Part shown: piece after piece, positions 14,291-27,500 of the stretch | Numbering within the stretch: the stretch's first letter is position 1 | Layout of the letters: each line of letters starts with the position of its first letter | NCBI GenBank assembly: GCA_018907035.1 | Contig: JACCIC010000170.1 | Span: 741,001-805,000, forward strand | Length of the DNA stretch: 64,000 nucleotides | Direction of reading: 5' to 3' | Source: Sycobia sp. Sy_11 | Lineage: Eukaryota; Arthropoda; Insecta; Hymenoptera; Epichrysomallidae | Made by a program: the position numbers and the translations under genes | Notes under the pieces: model-generated | Databases searched by the model: none | Seen by the model: only the letters and a program-made list of their open reading frames with translations | Told to the model about the DNA's origin: nothing

Positions 14291-15839
14291 TAGAAATTTA
14301 TGAGAAATCGTTCAGTTTTTATACCAACCCTCGATTAGTGGCTTTATTTCACTGGCTAATTTAGTGAGAAAAAAAACTGGAAAATAAGAATAGAAAATTC
14401 TATCAATTGATTTTCGTTTTCATCATATTTAAGATTATTTATGTGTTAAATTAATTTTATAATACATTTACTATACTCTCGAAAACAATTATGTTTAAGA
14501 CAAATTTATTTATTGCACAGTGAAGATTTTAATTTCCAGTAACATTTTAATTTTTAACACATTTAGAATGAAGATAATAATTGTTTTGTGTTTCGTTTTG
14601 TTAAAAAAAAGTTAATCAAGGATGCACTTAGAGTTAAATAGGAATCAAAAACAACTAATCATAAACTTCTCTTTTTTCTTAGGACCAGCTCTTTGAGCTG
14701 AAACCTCCACTTAATAGCAGCTAATTATATCCCACTTTTCACTCTAATAACTGCAACAGTTTCTGCAAACAGTTACAGCGCTTTTCCGGATCACTAAAAA
14801 GAAATACGCATTTCTACGTACCCCAAGTAAAAGCCACGTATAAATTTGACTCAGGTGATAGGTTTCGATTTATACTTACTCTTTTTTATCCTTCTTTATA
14901 TTAAACAAGGCAGGGAGTCTTGATGTGTCGCGAGCGAAACTTATGTATTCCGTATCTTCGCAAAGACATGAAATAAAATAAAAAAAAAAATAAAAAGGGA
15001 AGTATCGCCGAATAAACATTGCATTCTTTCCTAGTTTCCGTCTCCTCTTTTCGTATCGTCGTCGCCGACGGTAACGGTTGAAAATTTTCCTACATTTTTA
15101 CGTATAGAGGAAATCATTCACGCGACGTATCCGTTACACCGGAAAATCTGACGTTAAGACTTTGCATTTTGGATTGTCGATTCGTCTTGTTTTCTTATGG
15201 ATTCGCTCAGAACTGAGATCTATTGCAAATGATTTTTATGCAATTTTTATCATATAAATACGAAAAAATTACTCGCACTATACTACTAGAATAGAGAAAG
15301 TTGAATGATTCAATTTATATATACCATAACTAATTTACTCTTTTTGCAAAGCGAACCAAATGTTTTGATTTAATTTCATTTATTTTATTTTAAATATGTT
15401 CCACCAATCGTGTACAACGTACCTTCAATTAATCTAAAATTAACTTTATATTATCACGGTAAAAATTAACATAATTGAAGTTTCAGTAGAAATAACTTAT
15501 TATTGTCAGACCAACGTAGCGCTTTTAACAGTGTTTTCTAAACTCGGTATTAAGAGTCGCATGGAGAAAATTTAAAATCCCTGAAACTTTACCAACTCGA
15601 CTCCCACGCGCGCGTCTCAAAGACTTAAAACATTTTCCAAACTGCCGAGATTCAAAAGTCTATTAGGCGGGTTGAAAGGGGGGGGGACGACAGTTGAACT
15701 TAAATAATACGAGCATTTTTCGTTCAATTTTAATTTTATGGAATTATTAAGAAAGTTTCCATCTCTGGAAAGTTCGACCCCTCCCCTTCACCCTACTCGA
15801 CTTTTCCGAAGGATAAAGGGAGCGAATTTCGTTCTATAT
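14291..15839. other. AT-rich intronic DNA
   Basis: No gene is recognised. It contains an A-rich run near 14978-14995 and a G10 run at about 15677-15686. Confidence 0.4.
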
Positions 15840-16340
15840 TCTTTATCCACGACCTAATGCACGAGAAGCTATACTAATGATCCGAACGCCGCGGCCGCTC
15901 GTACGGCATGTATAATTCCATGAATTTTCCGGGCCCGAGAGGGGGCACGGGTGAGGAGCCCCCGGGGCGAATCGAACAACAAAGCATCCCTCCCCTGGCC
16001 CTGCTGGGCAATTAATGCACGCGTCGAATGATTAAACAATCATAGCTAGATAAACCGACCATGGGCCACGGGGCTTCTTCCGCGCGGATCCCGCGATACT
16101 TATGAGCCGTCGCGGAGCCGAGGAGCGTACCCAGGCCCTCTTGAATCATTGAAGCGATCGCGGTACATACACGGGCCGCGGCTGGGCGGCGTCGCGTTAA
16201 TCAATCACGATAAATGATCCGCGGCGATCTCTACATCGTCGACCGCCGCCGCCGCCGCCGACATAGTCCCACGTCCTGTACGGTTAGCTCCGCCCCGTGA
16301 AACCGCGGACTGTTTACTAATTAGTCGGCGGGGAGTTTTT
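15840..16340. promoter_or_regulatory. Candidate intronic enhancer with TALE/Hox-type motifs
   Basis: This is a GC/CpG-rich block with embedded AT-rich words. ATGATTAAACAATCAT at 16028-16043 is an inverted repeat of ATGATT around AAAC. On the minus strand TGATTGATTA (about 16198-16207) fits the bipartite Exd-Hox form TGATNNATNN. AATCATTG occurs near 16143 and TAAATGATCC at 16211-16220. A (CCG)n run lies at 16243-16261. No conserved ORF is seen. Enhancer activity is an inference. Confidence 0.3.
16243..16261. repeat. (CCG)n run
   Basis: Six tandem CCG/GCC units lie in the GC-rich block. Confidence 0.85.
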
Positions 16341-18989
16341 GGTCGGGGCGATCGTTAATTTTTCACGCCGCCCGCTTTTTGCTTTTATGAGAAGAGGACG
16401 GCGGCGGAAACGCGACGATTCGTCGATACGGCCGATGATTGCGGCGGGCTGGCGCGCGGTTTGGTTTTGTTTTACGAGCTCCCAGGAATCGCGGGCGCGT
16501 ACGATTGATAGAGCGACAGGTAATGTCGAATTGTGATTATCGTCGCGCGACTTGTTTGGTATGGAAAAATGAAGAAACGTACGTTATAATAAACTGAAAA
16601 TACGATATTTTTTGTTGTTGGAAAAATAGGTCTCTGAAAAAGAATACGGTTGAATTTGTGTATGCTATATAATGTATCGTCACGTATAACACGAAATACA
16701 TCAATATGTGACAGTATAAATATCATGAATATCTTTCAAGTTTAACCCTTAATTTAATATACTAATATTATTAAACATGTATGTGTATGTGTGTGTAATA
16801 TGCCTTGACTTGTTCGAACAAAAAACTGTTTCTGTTTAAAAATAACCAAAAATGGTTTCAAAATAGCTTACGACCTTACATAGCCTTTCTATAAACCATT
16901 CCTCGAATATGACGAGCGTCTGGAAAGTCTCTACTGGGCATCGTTGTTATTTGTATATAATTAAGTTGATATAATCAACGTGACAGTCCACGAATAAAGA
17001 AATATCTATCCTTCAATTCAAAAATTACAAATTACGTTTGGCACCGAGAGGAGTCAGCAAAGTCATCCAATTATCCATGGGATTTAAGAGAGAGGGAGGG
17101 GCGATGCCACACCTAAATCACACTTTTAAATCAATCAGAACCCCCTTTCCCTCTCTCTTTTTCTCCCTTTCTCTCTGACCTCAAGCCCGCTAATTGGCCG
17201 ACCGTGGACATCCGCTGCATGCGCGCGAATTTTTCGACAGTTAACTCGGAAGTCCATTTGTCTCGACGAGCGACTCTCAGTTTTGTGGGGAGGGGGAGGG
17301 GAGGACGGCCATTAGCGTCGCGCGCGAACGCGAATTAATTAGACCGACGTCGTGACTGCTGAGCCTGGCTTTGAGGAGTTTAATGCGGTATTTAGAGAAT
17401 TCACCACCCTACACGCCTCACTCCCCTGCCGTGCCGTCTCGAATCATCCCAAACGAATTCCTAAATCGAGGGAGCGAGTGAGGCTAATGCCGTCTTGATG
17501 TGCGTCGCGACGGTATGACGGTATGGGATAAGTGGATGCCCGATTAATTTTACCAATGACTTTTATATCTTCTTTTTCAGAGACAGGAGCTATTTATAAT
17601 TATCGAAGTGTCATATAATTTTTTAATTGGAGATATTCGTGAAAGTGCAATATTGCTTTTAAATATCAAGTATTATAAATACGAATAGATAATTGACCGA
17701 ATTTTGAGTGGAAAGTTATAGTTCTCGTGCATAAAGAGATCATGGTTAGATATAATTAATGGATATGTGCACCGAACTAACTGAATTAGAATGAAATATC
17801 AATGGGTTTTAAGCGCTTATTCATACAAGTGAAATGGAAAATAGGAATATAACAAATATATGTGAGTTATATTCAGTCTAGATAGTAGTATCGAATAAAA
17901 TAAGCTATACTCTGTATATTATAGTATATTATGAAATAGCCATTAGATCTGATCATATAGAAATTTAAAAAAAATTTTCTATAAAAGAAGTTAGTAGGCT
18001 ACAGCAGATCTATAATTGTGAAAATACTGCTTATAATCGTATTTTATTCTGATCATCTTTACTTCAGAGAATTCTAAGTATATATAGTAGATGCGATTAT
18101 GTATTATACTTCTTACAATACTATTGGTACTTTCAATTATACAAAGTAAGAATTTGTTTATTATTGCTAAGTACTGTTGATATATCTTTGTATTATTACA
18201 AAATAAAAAATTCTCAACCAATCCAAAGATACGAACACATAGCCCTTTATTATTGATACTAAACTACGCACACACACGCAGCCAGGCATAACAATAGCAT
18301 AACTATACTTTACAGTAATATGTACAGCATTCTCTTGAATGAATCGACAGGGAGACATTATCACGCTTCGACGCATCTTCATCGATGAGGATGAAGTAAT
18401 AATTATCGGCGGGGCAGAAAACGCGGCTTCCGAGCGTAAAGAGCTCGGGCGCGGTAAAATCGAAAAATTAAAAGAGTACTCATTTTATGCCCCGTCGAAC
18501 GCAAATATGGATAATTGACACTTATTTTTCACAGATAATAATCCAACAAGCAACTTCGTAGAACACAAAAGAGAAAATAAAACTAAATTGAGCTCGATCC
18601 CGAGCGTCATCAAATTTCCAAATATGTGTCTGGCTCTATACATTTGTTTTTATACACGTTTAATGTATAAAACTCGGTAAATCGTATTAAACGTGGAGAA
18701 AAAGAATTCTCCGAGGTTTTTTTCTATCTTTCTCTGGCTCTATCGTATTCGACAAAACCATCGATCGACCACACTCTCCTTACTTCACTCTTTTTTTTTT
18801 GGTTCTTCGATTCCTTTTTATTTCTGTACTATCCTGACCCTCGAACGGTCTGATTTCTTTTTCGCCCGTTGATAAATCATAAGTGAGGAAACGAGGATCG
18901 ATGGTTGGGCTTATACAGAGATTCGTTGTATAAACATTTTTATAGAGCACATACTAAAAACCTACTTTATTTAAACACCATTTTACAGA
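16341..18989. other. Intronic DNA with one GC-rich block
   Basis: About 17190-17520 is a CpG-rich block with words such as GAATTAATTAGACC near 17330 and GTTTAATGCGG near 17378, possibly conserved non-coding sequence. At 17088-17160 a purine tract and a pyrimidine tract face each other as an imperfect inverted repeat. The remainder is AT-rich, with no recognised gene. Confidence 0.35.
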
Positions 18990-19125
18990 TATCTCGATAT
19001 AATACAACCAACAATGCGAGCTCACCTATTGTTTATTTTTTCTGTTCTCTGTTCGCTTCTTACGATACCGACAACTGTTTCCCCTCCATTGGCTTCTCTG
19101 GTTTCTACCTACACAGACATGGAAG
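18990..19125 (+). CDS. Exon-like unit encoding a signal peptide; unidentified
   Basis: An acceptor-like TTTTACAG is followed by 24 bases and then an ATG at 19014 in the context CAACAATG. The 37 codons before a donor-like GTAAAT at 19126 start MRAHLLFIFSVLCSLLTIPT and end STYTDME, leaving phase 1. The basic N-terminus, hydrophobic core and polar end are those of a secretory signal peptide, and a phase-1 intron soon after a signal peptide is common. It does not resemble the start of Drosophila fasciclin I as I remember it, and I found no FAS1-domain exons between here and 37480. It could be the first exon of a nested secreted-protein gene, an alternative Fas1 start, or chance. Confidence 0.25.
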
Positions 19126-20186
19126 GTAAATTTCGGCCGTTTGCCCATATTTTTTTTAAGATTTTTTTAAATATATATTCTATATTGTTATATTAACTTT
19201 TTTGTTTATTCTAACATTGATTTTCTAACATTGTCACCGTTTTTTTATTCGCATTTATATTATACATAGCTGGGTTTAACTATTGATCACGATTCGACAT
19301 GCATCTCAGATTTTTTTATTATTCATCTTTAATCTTCACTTTAAAATATTGTGTATTATTGTGTTGGTCGTTAATTCTCTCAACTTTCTCACCGTAATTT
19401 TTTTCAAATCTTTTTCTACTTCCACAGGAAATGGGTTATCACTGATTAATTTTACGATTTGAAAGCTTTAAAAAATATGCTTTTCAAAATAACAAATATT
19501 TCTTTTTTCAAAACCTTCCATACTGAATTAACTCTATTTGCTTTCAAATTAATTAAATTATAACCAACCATTAATATTTAGTTCATGCAATGAAATATGG
19601 TGTTAAATCAGCAAAATATTTATTGAATCAGTTGGACAATTGCCAAAAATTTGTTTTAGTATACAAACATTTTATATTATATACAATTAGTTATTCATTT
19701 TCAATTTAAAAATCATAATATGATTCACATTATCGGAACAACAATAACTTATCAATTATTTAATATATTGTAGTTTCATTACATTTTGATTATCTTAATA
19801 ATAGTTTTCTACTACTCTCCGATTTTCCGAAGTCGTATAAAATTTATAAACTGTAAATGTAATATTGAAAAACTAACTTTCCCGTCCATTCTATAGAATT
19901 GTAAAACCAATGCTAACGTTAAAACATTTATTCGTATGCTACACGAGAGTGGAAAGGTAATGAAAAACGCAATGAAACCGGCCATTCCCGTTACTATAAA
20001 ACCAGCTGAAAAACTGTAACGTCTAGTGCAACATCGTCAAATTAATCACCATCGCCCGTATCCTCCGCCACATGCATAAAACATGATACTCTTATCCGTA
20101 CTTTCTTCATACATCTATCTCTTACTTCTGCTGTTCGCCACATTATTTCGCTATCACCCTCTATTTTCGACCATGGTCTCTTTCGT

Positions 20187-20211
<25 letters not shown>
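20187..20211. repeat. (CT)n microsatellite
   Basis: This is a CT tract. A GA-rich tract about 80 bp downstream (20288-20312) forms an imperfect inverted partner. Confidence 0.9.
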
Positions 20212-20217
<6 letters not shown>

Positions 20218-20408
20218 CTTTCCTTTTTCTCGGCTTCATCGAGTTTGAAATAAGAACAAAGAAGAGGAAAAAGAAAGATAAGGATAGGGAGAGAGAGCGA
20301 GAAAGAGAGTGAGAAGCCGCAAAAAGTATGCATAACATAAAGAAAAAACGCTATCGGCTTTAATGTATGACCGAGCACGTCGAAGCTTTCTTTCCCTCTA
20401 CACACGCA

Positions 20409-20411
<3 letters not shown>

Positions 20412-20459
<48 letters not shown>
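20412..20459. repeat. (AT)n microsatellite
   Basis: This is a pure AT tract of about 48 bp. Confidence 0.95.
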
Positions 20460-20464
<5 letters not shown>

Positions 20465-21780
20465 GAAGGAGGGACGGAAGAAAAGAGAAAAAAGAGAGAA
20501 ATACCTACATAAAATTCCGGCGCAGCGCTAGACTTGTGCAGCCTGAGAGGTTCATTCCGCCAGTTCTCGCTCTCTCTTTCTCTCTCTTTTCCTCTCCCAC
20601 TATTCTTAATTCCCTTTCTCTTCCTTTCCTCTCATCTGGTGTTTTCTCTGTTCATGCATCTTGAGTAGTAAGTATGTATCTGCGTCTGTGTGTGGGTGGG
20701 TGGGTCTGTTTGTTTTTTTAATATACTCTACGTTTGGCCTGACGCTTAAAAACTGTTTCCGCATATACACATACTTTTTATCATCATTATTCCGATAAGT
20801 TAAGACGCGCTCCACTCGGAATACCATTTTTTCCGTTCCGTTCATTTTAACTCTGTTTGTATTTAAGCTTGGATTTCTATCGAGTTTTCGTTCTATAATT
20901 CTGTATGCAGAACTCTGCAACGCTCTTATTCTAATAAAGTGAGAAAATATGGAGCTGCTGAGTTTTTGTTGCTGCTTATGCAGTAGATTTTTTTCCTTTT
21001 TTTTAATAATACGAAAGAGAATATTGAAGGAAGATAATTTTTTTTTAATAGAATAAAGTAAACTTGATCTTATAGTAAAAATTGAGAGTTTGAACTTTAC
21101 TCCACTGAAAAAAATTGATAAAAAGCTTCTTACACGAATATCCTTACCAAACTTATATCTATTAAAAAGTATCGTTATACTTTGCTTTTCATTAAACTCT
21201 ACTGTAAAGTAGGTTTAGAAAAAATTCCTTTGTGAAGAATTATATTACACATTTATCTTTTGCTATTCAAAATATTTAATTATACATAATGTAAATTTTT
21301 TGTAATTTCCTAAAAACAGTCCAAGTCGAGTATTCAGAATATGCAAGAAGCGAAAAATTTCACGTTTCCTTTGACTAATAAATTCAACGATATATTCCTG
21401 GACTTCCTGCGTCGATCGAAAGCGCAGCCGGTAGCCGGGCGCGCAGAAAAGCTCGGGAGAAAGCGCATCGCTCCCTCCCCCAATTCCCACCCGTAAATTC
21501 CCTTTCGCCGGTCTCTCCCGGAGCGGGAGAGCGAAAGGCAAATTTCCCAACGCCAGAGCGGCGCGGCTGGCGCGCTAAGAGTGGGAGTTTAAAAAAGCCT
21601 TGAAAATTTAATTTTGCTATACGGACGAGAAAAAGATGCTGACCAAGAGCAAGTGCGGCTTCGTGGCGCGTGCAATGCACGCGGAGTGCGCGGGGGGTCC
21701 CGATAGTTTTTCGCATATTGTTTGTAGGTTATTTTGCTCACGGAAGGCGACCTTTAACTATGCTCAATTTCGGTGAGATG

Positions 21781-21830
21781 AACAATAAGTATTATTGAGG
21801 ATGGCGGGAACAATAAGTATTGTTGAGGAA
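21781..21830. repeat. 28-bp tandem duplication
   Basis: AACAATAAGTATTATTGAGG starts at 21781 and recurs with one change at 21809. Confidence 0.85.
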
Positions 21831-24052
21831 AATGGCAATAAAGTCAGACATAAAAGAAAAATGTAATTAATTTATTTTTACCAGAGATGTTTATCGTTAG
21901 AAGTTTTTACTCTACAAGTCCTTTTAGATTACGTCAACTGCTCGGCGTCTATTTTGCTAGTTGCGATTCTATTTAGTTCGGTGGAATCAACTGAACTGCT
22001 GCTACCTCCAGTTTTTTAAATTTTGGAAATCGTTTCTCCACATTAAAAGTAAAATATCTTTTATCTAAGGTTTTCGAAATGAATAATTTCTTTATCCTGT
22101 TTAATATAAGCCTCCTATTAAAATGAAATTATCATCACTTATTTTATTTTTGTATTAAAAATTAATTCGAAAAAAACCAAAAAGTAAATCAAGTATAAAC
22201 TGTATTGAAGAATCAAGACACGTTCTCAAAGTTTAAATATATTTAAAAATTGCCTTTAAATTTAATGAATAGTATTTTTATAATTGATTTTAAATATTTA
22301 TAAAAGACACAATCAAATTATACATGTTTTGAAATCAGATATATACGTTTACTATTTTCACTTTACTCCAATTAAATATGAATCTTAAATATTGTAAATT
22401 TTTATAAAATATTCAATTCTCGAAGATGCAATAAAATGGGCGGGGATTCGTATTTAATAAGTATTAATAAATACAAAGTTATTTCTTATGCATAACTTTC
22501 AGTTTCATATGAAAATTATAAATTTGACGTAAAGCAGAATGAATATCTTTCAAAAATATAAGCATAAAATTCTCTCAACTTCACACCGCCAGATTTATGG
22601 GGTAATATTCTTCCTTTGAAAAACTGCATGCTTAAAAATTCATTTTTTACAAAGAGGTTAAAAAATTGGTTGTTTTTTTTTAAATATATTGTTTGCAAAG
22701 TAATGCTCTTGTTCGTTAAATATATACGTACTATCAAGAGCGAAAAAACAATTTGTTGTACAGTACTAGTAAATCCCCGCTAGATTTTGCTGGAGCAGTG
22801 AAAGTAACTCGAACTCGAATGCTATTACCAATTAATTTCGGCCCGAGTGTAGTTATGCAAAGCGTGTATTTGCTCAAAAATCAATCAGATAAAGGCTTCG
22901 GCGATAAAGTTCACTATTGACAAAATTAGTTACGTTTACTTAAAACTAAGAAAGATATTGCTTTAATAGTGATGTAAAGTTTCGATGGGATAAAGACAGC
23001 GGTAACGCTAAGATAAATCTAACTTGCCAGCTAAGGTTGCGCTTACCGACTCCTCGACAAGTAGGCGCTACTCCAGTTAGTTAAACTCAAACCTGCGGTA
23101 AAATCAACTTGAAAGTTGATCGTGTTCGTGCAAAAAAAAGTTCAATTATGATAATAAGAGGACCTTAGTAATTTTAGTATTTCGAGCATAATATTAGATG
23201 CGCACGATAACCTGCTCGACAGTTCATTCGCATTTTTCGTGAAAAGTACCTGCTCATAATAACGCGATACCGCGTTTTATTAAGTATTTATAAGGTTGTC
23301 GTTCTTCAGACACTTCGTACAAATCTTAATGCTTATAAGTAGGTCAACGCAGTCAAGGTGTCGTAACTGAATGATTAAACTGGTGAAAACGTATATTTTA
23401 TTCTAGTTATATTTGTACGGGCGAATATCGCTGAATTATTTTGAAGGTAATTTTCTATCTGAACACTTGTGAAGAGAAAAATATTATTTCTGCTAATAAG
23501 CGAAATTTAAGAAAAAATAAAATTAATAAAAAACTGTCTGCTTTCATTAAATATGTAAATAAAGGCAAGAGACAAAAAAAATATAGACATATATATCTTT
23601 ATTTGTGTGCAACTGTTACTTGTCGATGTTAACAAATCAATGACACATAGATGAGCTCGTCTTGAACGTAAACTAAGATACAGTATATTTTCAGTTCCAG
23701 TATATTTCGATAGCTATGATTCCGACTGATTCTAACAACGTGCCAATTTGTACCTCGAGCAGCGCGAGCAGAAATACCGCAATTTGCGAGCGATTCCCAC
23801 CCACTTGCCAGTTTAATCTTCCCAGTGGAATATTTTCGAAATCCTTAAGCTGATCGAGTATGAACGGAAGGCTTGATTGCGTATCGTAATTTGTCGAAAA
23901 CAGGTGAAAAGGGGAAAGGGGCTGAAGGAAACGAAGCCAAATCAGACGTGTTGATCTGCGAGTTCGACTGGTACTGCTGTTGCTGCTTCTGGCACGTCGC
24001 TCGCATCTGCCTGCTTCTATAGTCGATAAACCGAGCAAGAGGGAGATCGTGG

Positions 24053-24056
<4 letters not shown>

Positions 24057-24090
<34 letters not shown>
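24057..24090. repeat. (GA)n microsatellite
   Basis: This is a GA tract of about 34 bp in a GC-rich island. Confidence 0.95.
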
Positions 24091-24095
<5 letters not shown>

Positions 24096-25699
24096 GGGAG
24101 GAGGAGAGCAGCACACGCTATGCGAGCTTCTGCATACATCGCACGTTATAACCGTTAACACACGCCGCGCCATCCGCATGGTTATTATTCGCCTGGCATT
24201 CTGCGCGTTCTCGGCATGGCATGATCCCCCTCCCTCTTGCTCCCTCCACCCCATTCCAATACCTTCGCAGGTCCCCACGATGCATCCGTCCCCGCCCCTG
24301 CGTTGTGTGGCCCGATCCATACCGTAGGAGGAAGGTGGGGGTGCATCTTTCCCGTTTGTTTTTCAATTTTGCACGCGCGCATCGGCGGGCGGATTATTTT
24401 TAAGAGCATTATACAAGGGCATTCGGCTTCGTTGGTACTTGTTTGGAGCTTCGAAATTTTACCAGAGATTTTCACGTTCAACGGTTTAGATTTTGAACAG
24501 ACTATTCAAATAATTTATATTCATCGATGGCGAAACTTTGATGTTGTTTTTTTTTAAGTAGATATAATATTAAATTAACTTAAAAACTTGTGCATATTGT
24601 CAAAGTCGAAAAATAATAGCTATATATAATCGTTATATTAATGTACGTGATGAAATCACCGTGTTTAATTTGATCAATCAATTTGATCAACAGACTTTAC
24701 GCAGAGAAATAAACTTGACCAATGCTATTAAACAAAATCTTCATTATTGTCACAATTTCTAACGCAAATTAGATAAAATTTCTGAGCACAAATATCCAAT
24801 ACTAAATACTTTCGTGGCAATAAAACGGCGAAATCTTTACCTCGTTATGTATCCATAAATCATCTCAAAAACCTGGATAGCGGTACGAATCTAAAGCAAC
24901 GTGCATGCGACAGCAGCAGCTCAAGCCTGACCAATGTTTAGGAGGACGAAAATCAGAGCTTTCCTGCAATAACAATCAATCCGTCGATTTTCAGCGCGAC
25001 CAGGCGGAAACTTCGGTTGTTGTGCAATCGCCGATACCGCAACGCGACTAATCCGCGTCGTTGGAAGGCGAGACCATCACGTACGAGGCATTTTGGCCGG
25101 CTTAGATTGAAACACGTTGCGCTGTAACGTATCATTTGTTCGGGCCAAGCTAGGCGAGTGTCGCGGAATTTTGACGAGTTATTTTTCCACCCAATACGAA
25201 CGCCCACCGAGTCCTGTAACAGTCGCGTAATCAGAGTTAAAAGGCTAAGATCTCCGCGATGGATTTCCTGAATTCAGAATTTGCCGCATCGTATAATGAT
25301 GAATACGTTATTCGGGAACTGTGCCAAGTCCAAATCGTATAGTTTGTACGAGTCTCCGTTCGGAGACTCCGAAAATTGAGACTACGAAAACTATCGTAAG
25401 ATTACATATTAGCATTTATTACACTGCGGCATAATTATGTGAAGAAACGCCTATGAACTAAAAAAAGTCTCATTAAACCCCAACGATATCAACCCGATTG
25501 AGTCATGTCATTCATTCGGTCAACAATCGTGACAGAATCATTTGCTATAACGAAATAATTATTTGATTGAACAATAAAAACAGAATAATGTAATTGTGGT
25601 TCGGTAAATATCTCTATGCAGTTGAGCGGTAAAGAGATTGCGCATCTTCAATGAAAGTGTACCATTAAGAGAACCAGATTGATTAACAATAAAGAAATA

Positions 25700-26865
25700 A
25701 CATTTTAAGCGCAGTGACTCTCTATACCCAAACCCATTTAACCGCCCGTCGCACGAAGCCCGAGATCGAAGAGAATACCAATCGAAACTCTATCCCCCCC
25801 AAAGGGGTGCTCTCGCGGCGGCAGCAGCAGCAGCATCCTGAAATACGCCCGGGACACGAACAAAGCTGCGCTGGAACTCCTCGTAGGGGGTGGCGAGAGA
25901 AAGAAAAAGGAGGGGACTTTCTTCAACGAGAAGTCGCTTCCCCGGTTATACTACCAGCGCTGAAAAATCGCCCCGCGTCTCCATTGAAAAATCTTTGATA
26001 CTTCCCCAAGCGTGGAGGGGGGTGGGGTTAAGGGAGAGGGGTGTGAGAGCGCGCGCACGCTGCGAAACAAGCCTCGTAAATTTCCGCGAGTCGTGGAGGG
26101 AAAGGGGCGAAGGGGTTGAGAGTATAGCTGTCTGCCACGTGTATATTTCACGCGAGTCGCGAATAGCGTGACGAGAGCGGGTGGAGGCGTGGGGGGGGGG
26201 CGAGCAAGATGAACCGTTCTCTTACTTTCTCCTTTCTTACTCCGATGTACACCCTCTGGCTGCGCTTTCCCCTCTACTACTCCGACGTGCGTTGCCGGGG
26301 CGCAGGAGGCACCCGGGCGTGCGACTAACTCGTGGAGGTTGGCCGAGGCGGATCGAGCGACCTAATTATTTGCGCCCTCTCCTCCCCCGGCCATGGAACT
26401 TTCTTGGAAAGGGAAAAAGAAGAGGAATTTCGTCGTAGCGTCGAACTTTTTCCACGGCCTTTGGGCAAAAGAAACAAAAGCTAATTTGCTGCTCGAGCGT
26501 CTTTTCCGCGTCGCGACAGACTCGGCTAAATCCGGACGCTTAAATTTAGCGAGGCGGGAGGCTGAAGCCCGACAGGAGTAGGCAGCGCTAAACGTCGCGG
26601 ATGCAATGGTAGAACGAACGACCGAACGACCGAACGATTGTGCAAACGAGTTCGAAACAACGGCGTCAGCTGGTTATTGCTTTGATCTCGGATGTAAACA
26701 AGCCGCGTTCGTCACCCATGTCTGAAGGGATGCGTACCGTGCGCAACCCCCCCCCCCTCCGGGCGGTAAAAACTAATTTCGCGCAAAAAGACCTGACCAC
26801 CAAAGCTATATATACAGGCGCAAATGTCCGCGAGAGTGTTATATTCAACAACTATATTCTCGGTG

Positions 26866-26925
<60 letters not shown>

Positions 26926-27500
26926 GCTCTATCTAGCTACCACAAGAAATCAACAGTCGAATGAAAAGGAAGAACGAGAAAGAGAGAGAGAGAGGGAGGG
27001 GAGGCAGCTACTCTGCAGGACAATTAGACTCGGGATTTTTTTCGCGTCCACGCGCAAAATAAATTAGCATCGGGCGAGACCCCCTGCAATTCCCTTTGTC
27101 GCGCCACGCTATTTTCCCCCTCCTCCCACTTTCTGCTTGAACGCGCGCACCGCCCTCCCCTCCCCGCCGCTATGTTTCAACAAGCGAGTTTGCGAAAGAG
27201 ATGAGTGGAATTCTTTTGCGAGGTGAAAAATTGCGTCTCCGCCCCAAGTTTTTTTCTGTTTTTTTTTTCTTTGTTTGTTTTTTTTTTCGAGCGCACGCGA
27301 GGAATAATTCGAATGCTTTGTGCGCGCTCGAGTTGTCAACGCGCGTGGAAAATTCATTCTGGCCCGCATAATAATGCACCCCCTCCTGCCGCCCGTGAGT
27401 TTTCACCTGGCGCGCACCGAGCGCGAATTGTTTGCTCATATCCGCCCCGGGGAGGTTCGGCGTAATAATGGTAATTGGAGGCTCTTCAGAGTTGGGATAA
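25700..27500. other. GC-rich intronic island, about 1.8 kb
   Basis: This is the largest GC-rich block upstream of the visible exons. It contains purine-rich tracts, a G11 run near 26190, a C10 run near 26750, GAACGACC-type tandem words near 26612-26638 and a (CT)n tract. Many short frames are open on both strands, as expected of GC-rich low-complexity DNA, and none resembles a known family. Confidence 0.35.
26869..26921. repeat. (CT)n microsatellite
   Basis: This is a pure CT tract of about 53 bp. A GA-rich tract at about 26978-27000 is in inverted orientation. Confidence 0.95.

Larger units (their letters stand above)
19126..25699. other. Intronic DNA with scattered GC-rich islands and microsatellites
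   Basis: No gene is recognised. About 20040-20660 is built of (CT)n, (GA)n and (AT)n tracts. About 21380-21720 and 23700-24400 are CpG-rich islands with frames open on both strands but no protein similarity I can name. A 28-bp tandem duplication lies at 21781-21830. The rest is AT-rich. Confidence 0.4.

Noticed and set aside
23691..24327. Long overlapping frames on both strands around the (GA)n tract
   Set aside because: They are kept open by the microsatellite and GC-rich low-complexity sequence; no domain is visible.
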